NCBI GenBank assembly: GCA_965603365.1
Contig: CBFDCR010000025.1
Span: 1 to 62,624, forward strand
Length of the DNA: 62,624 bases
Source of the DNA: JAHELQ01 sp965603365
GTDB taxonomy: Bacteria; Acidobacteriota; Aminicenantia; UBA2199
Reading direction: 5' to 3'
Shown: positions 44,601 to 62,624 of the stretch, in pieces
Position numbering within the stretch: position 1 is the stretch's first letter
Layout of the letters: the number at the start of each line of letters is the position of its first letter
Notes under the pieces: model-generated
What the model saw: the letters and a program-made list of their open reading frames with translations, nothing else
What the model was told of the DNA's origin: nothing
Databases searched by the model: none
Made by a program: the position numbers and the translations under genes

Positions 44601-47600
44601 AACTGGGCGGCCACTCCTTTAAGGTAATGGTGCTGGTGGCCCTGATTCATAAAGCCCTGGATGTAAACGTGCCGGTAAAAGTACTGTTTGACCGCCCCAC
44701 CATCCGGGAATTTTCGGATTATATTATCGGCACCACAGCCGGCGGCTTTTCATCGATATCCGCGGTGGAGAAACGGGAATACTATCCCATCTCCTCGGCC
44801 CAGAGACGGATGTATTTTCTCAATAAATTTGAAAAGGACAGCACCAACTATAATATTTCGGAAGTATTAACCGTTCGCGGCCGGATGGATGTCCCGAAAC
44901 TGGAAGATGTCTTCAGGCAGTTGATCCGGCGGCACGAATCCTTCCGCACCGCCTTTGACATGATGGCGGGAGAGCCGATCCAGAGAATTTACGAAGATGT
45001 GCCCTTTGCCATAGAACGAACAGAACTTAAGGATTTCCGCAACTTCATCCGTCCCTTTGAACTGGATACTCCCCCCCTATTACGGGTGGGGGTGGTGACG
45101 TTAACGGCTCAAGAACATCGGCTGGTCGTGGATATGCATCATATTATTTCCGACGGCGCCTCCATCGAAATCGTGGTGGAGGAATTTTCGAAATTTTACA
45201 ACGCCGGTGTCCTGCCGGCATTGAAAGTACAGTATAAAGATTATGCCCTATGGCAGCGGGAGTTGTTCGCTTCCGGGAATATTGAGTCAGAGGAGAAGTA
45301 TTGGCTGGCACAGTTCCAGGATGAGGTGCCGGTTTTAAATATGTTCACCGACTATCCCAGGCCCCATATTTTTGACTTCAGGGGTTCGCGGATAGATTTC
45401 AGCATCGGTAAGGATTTAAGGGATAGGCTGGATGGCGTGTCCAGAAGCATGGGTACAACTTTATATATGCTGCTGCTGGCCGCCTTTAATGTGCTGCTCC
45501 ATCGTTATACCGGCCAGGGGGATATCGTCGTCGGAAGTCCCATATTGGGACGCCCCCATGCGGACCTGCAGTACATTGTCGGCATGTTTGTGAACATGGT
45601 GGCGCTGCGGAATCGGCCCCACGGCGATAAACCCTTCGCCGATTTCTTATTGGAAGTAAAGGACAATGCCTTGAAGTCTTACGAGAATCAAAATTACCAG
45701 TTTGAAGAGTTGGTGAATAAACTGGATGTCAATCGGGATACCGGCCGCAATCCCCTGTTTGACGTCACCTTTACGTTCGAGACCATGGAGAAAAAATCGC
45801 TGGCCCTCGGGGACATGGAGATCTCTGCCTATGTGTATGACATGAATGTTTCCAAGTTTGATATCTCCCTGTATGCCACCGATGCAGAGACGGGCCTGGA
45901 CTTCTGTATGATCTATTGTACGGCGTTGTATGGGCCGGAAACCATGGGGCGGCTGGCCCATCATTTTACCTCGATCCTGACAGAGATGGCCGGCAATCCC
46001 CGGCTGGAGTTAAGGGAGTTCGAATTATTGGCTGCCGATGAAAAGAGACAACTGCTCTTTGATTTTAACGACCGAGAGGCCGATTATCCCGAAAATAGAG
46101 TGATCCATGAGTTGTTTAACGATCAGGTGCGGGATGTGCCCGACAATGTGGCGCTGGTATTCGAGCGGGCGCAGGTCACCTATGGGGAGTTGGACCGGCG
46201 GGCCAGCCGGTTGGCAGTGCTTCTAAGAGATAGGGGGATAGGCCCCAACAGCGTAGTGGCCCTCATGGTGGAGCGTTCGCCGGAGATGCTGGCGGCCATA
46301 TTGGCGGTGTTAAAGGCAGGGGGCACCTATTTACCCCTGGATCCCGATCATCCGGCAGAGAGAATCAAATATATGCTGGCGGATTCCGGGACATCCTTAA
46401 TCCTGACCGGTTCCCAACAGGCGAAGACATTTTGTTTTACGGAACTGACAGGGATCTCGACGGTTAACGCTTTACCCTACCTGACCGCCACCCGTCCCCA
46501 GATCGGCGATTTTGACGGCTTGCCGATTCCCGATCGTTCCCTGGTGAATTATGAAAAGTATGGCCGGTATATTGGCCAGGCCATGGTTAAGAATTGTATC
46601 GCCGTGCAGGGAACCCGCGGCTGTCCCTATAACTGTGCCTACTGCCATAAAATATGGCCCCGCAAACATGTGGCCCGATCCGCGGAAAATATATTCCAGG
46701 AAGTCCGGCTTTATTACGGGATGGGAGTCAAGCGATTTGCCATTATCGACGATATTTTTAACCTGGATCGGGCAAACAGCAGCCGGTTCTTTGAACTCAT
46801 CATCGAGAAGGGGTTGGATATTCAGCTTTTTTTCCCCAATGGCCTGCGGGGCGATATTTTGACAACCGATTACCTAGATCTAATGGTGAAAGCCGGGACC
46901 GTTGGTGTGGCCCTCGCCTTAGAGACCGCTTCGCCCCGGCTGCAGAAGTTGATCGGTAAAAATTTGAACTTGCCCAGACTGCGGGAAAATATCGAATATT
47001 TTTGTCATACATACCCCCACGTCATCCTGGAGCTGTTTACCATGCATGGCTTCCCCACCGAGACCGAAGAAGAGGCGATGTTGACGTTGAATTTCATAAA
47101 GAGCTTGAAGTGGCTGCATTTCCCCTATGTTCACATCTTAAAGATTTATCCCAACACCGATATGGCAGCACTGGCTGTTGAAAACGGGGTTTCCGCCAAA
47201 GCCATTGCCGCCTCCTCCAACCTGGCTTACCATGAACTGCCGGAGACACTGCCCGTTGACAGGAGTTTTACGTTAAAGTACCAGGCAGATTTTCTGAATG
47301 AATATTTCCTGTCTACAGAGCGGTTACGGCATGTCTTGCCGTACCAGATGCAGGTCTTGACCAGGGATGAGATGGTACAGAAATACAATAGTTACCTGCC
47401 GGTGGATATTCATAGTTTCGACGATTTGCTGCGGTTTTTGGGAATCCAGGCGTCCCAGGTGGTGCCGGAGAGTACTGCCGACGAAGAGCCAGGTTCGATA
47501 GAGGGGCTGAATGAAAAAATCGGGCGCTGTTTTCCCGTCACTGAGCCCCGTGAGGATGCACTAAGAGTATTGCTGCTGGACCTGTCTCAATATTTCAGCA

Positions 47601-50600
47601 GCCAAACCCACATGCTCTACGATGTGGTGGAACCGCCTCTGGGATTGATGAGCGTGATGACCTATTTAAACCACCGGTTTGGCAGTAAAGTGAACGGTAA
47701 AATCGCCAAATCCCGGATCGACTTTGATAGTTATGCAGAGTTACGGGAATTACTGGAGGAATTCAAACCGGATGTGATCGGTATCCGGACATTATCCTTT
47801 TACAAGGATTTCTTCCATCTGGCGGTAGCGAAGATTCGCCAGTGGGGCCTGGCTGCCCCCATTGTTGCCGGCGGTCCTTATGCCACCAGCGATTACGGCA
47901 CCATTCTGCAGGATCGAAATATCGACCTGGTGGTGATGGGTGAAGGCGAGCATACCTTTGCCGAACTGGTGCAGCGGGTGATGGAGAACCATAAGCAGTT
48001 GCCGGATGACAGGGCATTGGAAGAGATTGGCGGCATCGCTTTTATCCCGGCCCAGGCGGCGAATGGCCAGGCCCTCGGCAGGGAAATTCTCTTTGTCGAT
48101 GATGTCGATGAATCGCCGGCAGAAGATCCGGGCCGGGACCTTGAAAATCTCAATGGCTCGTCAGATTTGGCCTATATCATCTATACTTCCGGCACCACCG
48201 GGAAACCCAAGGGGGCCATGATCGAACATGCCAATGTGGTCAGGCTGTTGTTCAACGATAAATTCCCATTCGATTTTAAGCGCACCGATGTCTGGACGAT
48301 GTTTCATGCCTACAATTTTGATTTTTCGGTGTGGGAGATGTATGGAGCCCTATTATACGGAGGACGGTTGGTCGTCGTCCCCAAAGAGATTGTTCGGGAC
48401 CCGGCACTGTACTTAAATATGTTGAAGGAAGAGAGGGTGACGGTATTAAACCAGACACCATCGGCCTTTTACAATTTGATCAACCAGGAGTCAAGGCTTG
48501 AGGTCAAAGACTGCCGGTTAAAATATGTCATCTTCGGGGGTGAGGCCTTAAAACCGTTTAAGTTAAAGCAGTGGAGAGAGAAATATCCGGACACCAGGCT
48601 GGTCAACATGTACGGTATCACCGAAACCACCGTGCATGTCACCTATAAAGAAATTGGCGAGAGAGAGATTGAGAGACAGATCAGCAATATCGGCAGCCCC
48701 ATCCCCACCCTGACGGTTTACGTCATGGATGAGAATTTGAAACTGGCGCCCCTCAACGTGCCGGCTGAACTATGCGTCGGCGGAAAAGGATTGGGCAGGG
48801 GATATCTGAACCGGCAAGAATTAACCGGAGAAAAATTTACGGCAAGTCCCTATAATAATGGGGAGAGATTGTATCGCTCCGGGGATCTGGCCAGACTGCT
48901 GCCCAATGGGGAACTGGAGTATCTGGGCCGGATCGATCACCAGGTCCAGGTTCGCGGCTTCAGGGTCGAGTTGGGGGAGATCGAAAATCGCCTGTTGAAG
49001 CACGGTGATGTCAAAGAGGCGGTGGTGATTTCAAGGGGTGAAGACGGGGATCAAAACCTGTGTGCCTATGTGGTTGCCGCTTCTGCCGATTCTTTCAGCG
49101 TTTCTGCCCTGCGTGAGTACCTGTCCGGCAAGCTGCCGGATTATATGATCCCCAACTATTTTGTTCAACTGGAGGCACTGCCGCTGACCGCCAACGGTAA
49201 GGTCGATCGCCGGCTCTTGCCCGAACCGGGAGTGACGCTGGAGGGAGAGTTGGTGGCCCCCAGGAATGAATTGGAGACGAAGCTTTTGGGGATATGGAAG
49301 GAGGAATTAAAATTAGAGAAGGTAGGTATTAGAGATAATTATTTCCAGGTGGGGGGTGATTCGATAAAAGCCATCCGGCTGGTAAGCCGAATCAACGGAG
49401 ATCTGGCCCGGGATATCAGGATTGCCGATATTTATTCCAACCAGACGATCGAGGAGTTGGCCCGGCAAATGGGTGATGGCGCCGCTGCCGCCGCGAACGA
49501 TGGGGTGCCGGAAGTCCTTCGGGAGATCGAAATGTTGGAGAAGAGGGTCAGAGAGACCCACAGAGGCCCCTGGGAAATCGACAGGGTCTACCCCATGAGC
49601 GATATCGAAAGGGGGATGTTCTTTTATTATCTTAAAAAATTGGATATCGGCATCTATCATGATCAAACCGCCTCTCAATTTGTCCAGGAAGATTTTGATC
49701 CGGAACGTTTTAAAAAGGCCCTCTTTTTATTGGTGGATAAGCACCCGATACTGCGGACCGGTTACCTGTTGGCCGAAGATGCCCATATTATTTACAAAGA
49801 GTTTCAACCGGAGGTGCCCTATTATGACCTTTCGGACATGGAGAGAGACGATCAGGGGGAATTTATTAAAGAATACCTGGCCCGCAGTCGGGCCAATTAC
49901 TTTGAACCCCTGACTCCCCCCTGGCGGATGACCCTGTTCCCACTGGACGAAAAAAATATCATCCTAACTTTTGAATTCTTGCATGCGCTGCTGGATGGCT
50001 GGAGTAATGCCACCTTTATGACAGAGTTGCACAATACGTACCTCCGGTTGGAGCCGGAACCCGGTTACATTCCCGTAAGATTGAAGGCCGATTACCGGGA
50101 GTACATTATCGACCAGTTGGTGAAAAAAGTCGATGTCCAGACCATCCGTTACTGGAAACACGAGCTGGAAGATTACAAGAGGGTGAATTTCCCCGCAACC
50201 GCTGAAGCCGAAGATCGGCTTCAGATAATACACCAGGATTTGGGGCGTGCCTTTCGGGAAGAGTTGGAGGCGGTGGCCAGGCGCTACAACACCGTTTTAA
50301 AACATTTGTGCTTCGGGGCCTATGCCTACATGCTGAATATGTTGTCTTACGATGATGACATCGTGGTGGGGCTGGTGACCAATAACAGACCGCTGTGTGA
50401 AGATGGGGACAAAATCGTCGGCTGCTTTTTAAATACCGTGCCGGTGAGGATCAAGATCCCGACAGAGTTCAAGTTCTCCGACTATATCAGGATGATCGAT
50501 CAAAAGCTGGTGGAACTCAAGAAATTTGACCGGACCTCACTGTTTGAAATCATGAAAATCATCGGTGAAAAATCACACGAAGGCAATCCCATATTTGACG

Positions 50601-52805
50601 ATAACTTTAACTATATCGATTTTCATGTCTATAAAGACATGGAACAGTTCCCCATTGAAGAGGCGAGTCGAAAATACCTGGGATTGGGGTTTGAGAAGAC
50701 CAATACCATGTTTGATTTACGCATCGATGCCCTGGTGGGAAATTTCATGATGTTCCTGCACTATTCGCCGGTATTGGTGAGTGAAGAAAATGCCAACAAA
50801 CTGTGCGGCTATTTTGTAAAGGTGTTGAGACGGTTTGTGGAGGCGCCCGAAAGCATCATGGGTAAAGATATGTTACTGGATGACCACGAAAAACAGAGGC
50901 TGCTGCGGGTTTTTAATAGCACCGACAGCCAATATCCGGAAGAGGAAACGATCCAAACCCTGTTTGAGGCACAAGTACAGAGAACCCCGGATCATACGGC
51001 GGTACGATTCGCCGATCACTATCTCTCCTATAGGCAGTTGAATCGGCAGGCCAACCGCCTCGCCGGGACGCTGCAGCGCCAGGGTGTGCAGCCCGGCACT
51101 ATTGTGGCCTTGATGCTGGAGCGTTCGCTCGAGCTGGTGACGGGCATGTTGGCGGTGCTTAAGGCAGGCGGGGCCTATTTGCCGATAGATGTAGACTATC
51201 CGGAAGAGAGGAAAAGATTGATCCTTCAAGACAGCGGTGCCCGGTTGTTGGGCAGCAAAGAGGCGCTGATCCGGCAGTATGAAGAAGCTTTAACCATGTT
51301 TTCCCTGGAGAGTGTCATTGCCCTTGACAGTGATGGGGCCTACTCGGAAAATTCTGTAAATCCCGCTTCCCTGAATCGACCGAGTGATCCGGCCTATATT
51401 ATCTATACTTCCGGCACCACCGGCATCCCCAAAGGGGTGATGATCGAACACCGGGGATTGGTGAATTATGCCTGGTGGGCTGCGGCGGTATATGTAAGGG
51501 GTGAAAGGGTCAATTTCCCCTTATACACCTCCATCTCGTTTGATTTAACCGTGACTTCCATCTATACACCGTTAATGACCGGCAATGCGATTGTGGGTTA
51601 CGGCGGTGAGGGCAAAGAGTTTTTGATAGAACGGCTATTTTCTGAAAACGATGTCGATGTGGTGAAGTTAACGCCCTCCCATTTGAGATTGATATTGGAA
51701 CAGGATATCTCCGGCCTCGCCAATTCAACCGGTACATTTAATTCGAGAGTCCGCCGTCTCATCGTCGGTGGGGAGCAACTGGACACCCAACTGAGCCGCG
51801 ATGTGTTTGAACTATTTAACGGGAATATTGAAATATACAATGAATATGGCCCCACCGAGACGGTGGTCGGCTGTATGATTTACAGGTACAATCCTGAAAC
51901 GGATACGGGCCAGTCCGTTCCCATCGGTGTGCCGGCAGATAATGTCCAGATTTATATACTGGATAAAAACCGGAGACTCCTGCCCACCGGTGTGAACGGG
52001 GAGATCTATATTTCCGGGGAGGGGGTGGCTAAGGGATACATCTCCAACCAGGCATTAACTGCCGAGAGGTTCTGTGATAATCCATTTGAGAAGGGCAAGC
52101 GGATGTATAAGACCGGTGATCTGGCCAGGTTTTTGCCCAATGGCAATATCGAATTTTTGGGCCGGGTCGATGAGCAGGTGAAGATCAGGGGATTTCGCAT
52201 CGAACTGGGAGAAATAGAAAACCGGTTGAAAAGTCATGAAAGCATAGAGGAGGCGGTGGTGCTGGCCGGGAAGGGCAACGGTGCGGACATGTATCTATCT
52301 GCCTATTTCGTCTCGAATGAGACATTTTCGGTGTCGCAGTTGAGGGGGTACCTGGCCGCCAGCCTACCGGAATACATGATCCCCTCCTATTTTGTTCAAC
52401 TGGAGGATATACCCTTGACCACCAGTGGGAAATTAGACAGGAAGGCGCTGGATCTTTATGGTACAGAGGTCGGCACCGGTGTCGATTATATGCCCCCGGG
52501 AAATGAAGTCGAAGAGACGATTACCGAAACCTGGCAGACCGTACTGAACAGAGAACGGGTCGGTATCAACGACAATTTCTTCGATATAGGTGGCAATTCG
52601 TTGGATATGATGAAGATAAACGCCAGATTAAAAGCGGAGTTTGACAACGAGATCCCCATGGCCGTTATGTTCAAATATCCCACCATTCACATGTTGGCCC
52701 GGTATTTAAACCAGGAAGAGGCCGGGGCATTTATTTCGGATGAAAAAATCCATGAATCCATCGATATGATGGAGGAAACCATGCAAATGTTATTGGGAGA
52801 ACAAA

Positions 52806-52813
<8 letters not shown>
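41618..52813 (+). CDS. NRPS 3: C-A-PCP-C-A[rSAM-B12]-PCP-C-A-PCP
   Basis: A 3731-residue, three-module synthetase. Module 1: C (about 1-440; SPMQEGILFH and HHIIMDG, the type expected after an E domain), A (code DILQFGFVYK, Gly-like but uncertain), PCP (Ser about 1005). Module 2: C (about 1050; HHIISDG), A whose code DFWNIGMVHK matches Thr exactly, PCP (GGDSI, about 2580). This A domain is interrupted between motifs A2 and A3 by about 545 residues of radical SAM and cobalamin-binding sequence. Module 3: C with an altered active site (LHALLDG, about 2788), A (code DLTKIGEVGK, exactly Asn), PCP (GGNSL, about 3655). GGAG is six bases upstream of ATG 41618. It overlaps the next gene by 8 bp. Confidence 0.93.
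46460..48110 (+). other. Radical SAM plus cobalamin-binding insertion inside the Thr adenylation domain
   Basis: Within NRPS 3, normal A-domain sequence runs through A2 (GGTYLPLDPDHPAERIKYML) to about residue 1615 and resumes about 2160, just before A3 (YIIYTSGTTGKPKG, about 2185). The insert begins with a linker (FDGLPIPDRSLVNYEKY), then a radical SAM core with CX3CX2C (Cys 1669, 1673, 1676: RGCPYNCAYC), and HGFPTE. A cobalamin-binding-type domain follows (about 1980-2130; EPPLGLMSVMTYL, DVIGIRTLSF, IVAGGPYAT, VVMGEGEHTF). No DXHXXG is seen. The frame is continuous and the A-domain pocket residues are intact on the far side. Confidence 0.9.
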
Positions 52814-60625
<7,812 letters not shown>

Positions 60626-60629
<4 letters not shown>

Positions 60630-62624
60630 GTGTCGTACCATTACTATCCAGACTCAAAAGGTCAGGCATCTATATCCAGTTGGGCAGCAGCGGATTGAAG
60701 GTGAGTGCTCCCAGGGGCAGGCTGGATGCCGATCTGGTAAATGAGTTAAAGGCACAAAAGCAGGAGATTCTCGATTTCCTGCAAAGTGTCCGGAAGCAGA
60801 CGGAGTTTACCGCGGTAGAGCCGGTAGAGAAGAGGGAGTATTACCCCCTGTCCCCGGCCCAAAAACGATTGTATATCTTGAACCAGTTGGAAAAGGAGAG
60901 TACTGCATACAACATGCCGCTGGTGATGGAACTGACCGGAACGCTTGACAGCGTTAGGCTAAATGATTCCTTCCGGCAGCTAATTAAACGCCATGAAAGC
61001 CTGAGAACATCATTTGCCGTGAAGGATGAAGATGGCGAGCCGCGGCAAAAAATCCATGACGATGTCGATTTTGAAATAGAGAGATATGATGATGAAGGCC
61101 CCCATTTGATTCGTCCCTTTGATCTCTCCCGGGCACCGCTCTTGCGGGTGGCGTTGATCCGGGTGGGGGAGGGCAGATATCTGCTGCTGGTGGACATGCA
61201 TCATATTGTGAGTGACGGCATGTCTATGGAAATATTGATCCGGGATTTCATGAGAACCTACCGGGGAGAAATGTTACCGGAGCTTCGGGCTCAATATAAG
61301 GACTATGTGAACTGGCAGAATCAGGGGCTGTCGAGTGGGAAGATGAAACACCAGCAGGAATACTGGTTCCAGGAATTTTCCGGGGAGTTTCCGGTATTAA
61401 ACCTGCCCACAGATTATCCTCGCCCGGCGATCCAGCTTTTTGAGGGCAAAACCGTAAGCCTCGACATATCGGCAAGGGAAACAGAGTCGTTAAAAAAATT
61501 GGCCTTGCGTCAGGATGTAACCCCTTATATGATATGCCTGACGATATTTAATGTTTGGCTGTCGAAACTAAGCGTCCAGGAAGATATTGTAGTGGGAACG
61601 CCGATTGCAGGACGTCGGCATCGGAGTCTGGAACAGATTGTCGGAATATTTGTGAATACACTGGCCCTTCGGAATTATCCTTCAGGGGAGAAGGGATTCC
61701 AGGACTTTTTAATGGAGGTGAAAGCCAGGACATTGGCGGCCTTTGAAAACCAGGAGTACCAGTTTGAGGATCTGGTGGAACAGTTGTCGCCGAGCCGTGA
61801 TGTGAGCCGTAATCCGGTGTTTGATGTTTTGTTCTCCTTTGAAAATATCGATCTCCATGCCGGAGAGATATCGAATATCGATCTACCCGGAATGCAACTG
61901 AAGCCCCGTGACTGGGACAGCGGGACATCGAAATTTGATTTGAGCCTGGGGGTAATGGATAAGGGGGATACCCTCCACTGCAGCTTGACTTACAGTACCC
62001 ATTTGTTTCGCCCTGGGACAATTGAGAGATGGCTCGATTATTTTAGTCGAATAATAGTGACGGTTATCGATCACGCAGACGTCAGGTTAGCGGCGATCGA
62101 TATCCTGTCGGAGGAGGAGCGGCGGCAGATATTGGTGGGTTTCAATGCCACCGAGAGTCCTTATCCCCAGGATCATACACTGCCGTCGCTGTTTGCGGCC
62201 CGGGCGGTTCAGACTCCCCGAAAGGTCGCTTTAATATACAGAGATAGGCACCTCTCCTTTGGTGAATTAAACGACAGTGCCGGTCGATTGGCCGGCTTCT
62301 TACAAGTTAAGGGCCTGAAACCCGGTATGATTGTCGGCATCATGGTGGAGCGGTCGCTGGAGATGCTGATAGGGATATTGGGGATATTGAAGTCCGGCGG
62401 TGCCTATTTGCCCATTGCCCCCGATTATCCGCCGGATCGGGTTTCATACATGTTGAAGGACAGCGGTGCCGGATTGCTGCTCACCAGCGCGGAAATCCGC
62501 TCGCCCGCTACTTTGACGTCCGGTCCTGCTGGGGGTTCCCCCTCCATTTCAACCAGTCCCTTTGACCCCGCCTACGTGATTTATACCTCCGGCTCCACCG
62601 GCAAGCCCAAAGGGGTGATGATCG
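60626..62624 (+). CDS. NRPS 5, N-terminal part: TubC docking - C - A (runs off window)
   Basis: The reading frame stays open from ATG 60626 to the window edge (666 codons). Residues 1-55 match a TubC-type N-terminal docking domain (LLSRLKRSGIYIQLGSSGLK, then ELKAQKQEILDFL). A C domain follows (about 70-500; PLSPAQKRLYIL, MHHIVSDGM near 190). The A domain begins about 510 and is cut within A3 (YVIYTSGSTGKPKG), so its specificity cannot be read. The start overlaps the stop of synthetase 4 (ATGA). It is the only synthetase junction here where I can recognise a dedicated docking domain. Confidence 0.9.

Noticed and set aside
46460..48110. Two adjacent genes mis-joined (NRPS plus a separate radical SAM gene)
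   Set aside because: The reading frame is continuous, A2 is upstream and A3-A10 plus PCP downstream, and a complete Thr code spans the far side. A fusion within one A domain fits better than two genes.

Overview
The window looks like a chromosomal fragment of an uncultured Gram-negative bacterium. Outer-membrane barrel and lipoprotein genes, toxin-antitoxin loci, TIR/STAND proteins, DUF4143-type ATPases and a giant lipopeptide cluster occur together. This mix is reminiscent of Candidatus Aminicenantes or other Acidobacteriota-related lineages. That placement is inferred from gene content only; there is no rRNA or tRNA to anchor it.

Left part (1-22.8 kb), an accessory or conflict region. A partial AAA-ATPase_like gene (minus) is preceded by an N-terminal relic of a paralogue, a near-consensus promoter and a 12-unit repeat array of 20-21 bp. 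A four-gene minus-strand operon follows in transcription order: TIR protein, membrane-anchored nSTAND1-WD40 protein, PorT-like barrel, lipoprotein. Two DUF4143 ATPases (8.8 and 14.6 kb) each sit directly behind related 33-bp-period repeats. Between them lie a serine hydrolase, VapBC, a nucleotidyltransferase carrying an apparent HEPN relic, a Phd/RelE pair, and a pentapeptide-TIR gene downstream of YefM-YoeB. Then come an NlpC/P60 protein and a three-gene export-like operon (membrane-anchored unknown, ABC permease, ATPase with degenerate motifs). A cytosolic histidine kinase and an NtrC-type sigma54 activator follow, and then HicAB with an amber codon in hicA.

Right part (23.5 kb to the window edge), a co-oriented NRPS/PKS operon of more than 39 kb. 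Gene 1 is FAAL-ACP-KS-AT-ACP-AMT-C-A-PCP-C, a starter like that of the iturin/mycosubtilin family that should make a beta-amino fatty acid. Next is a two-headed radical SAM protein. Gene 2 is halfC-A-PCP-E. Gene 3 is C-A-PCP-C-A(rSAM-B12)-PCP-C-A-PCP; its threonine-type A domain is split between motifs A2 and A3 by a radical SAM plus cobalamin-binding module. Gene 4 is KS-AT-KR-ACP-C-A-PCP. Gene 5 (truncated) begins with a TubC-type docking domain. Pocket codes read by eye suggest beta-amino-acyl-Asx-D-X-(Gly-like)-Thr-Asn-[reduced C2]-Gly-...

Both the export-like operon and the NRPS operon have sigma54 (-24/-12) promoter matches, and the NtrC-type regulator lies between them. The likely logic is that this two-component system switches on the lipopeptide synthetase and its transporter-like operon together.
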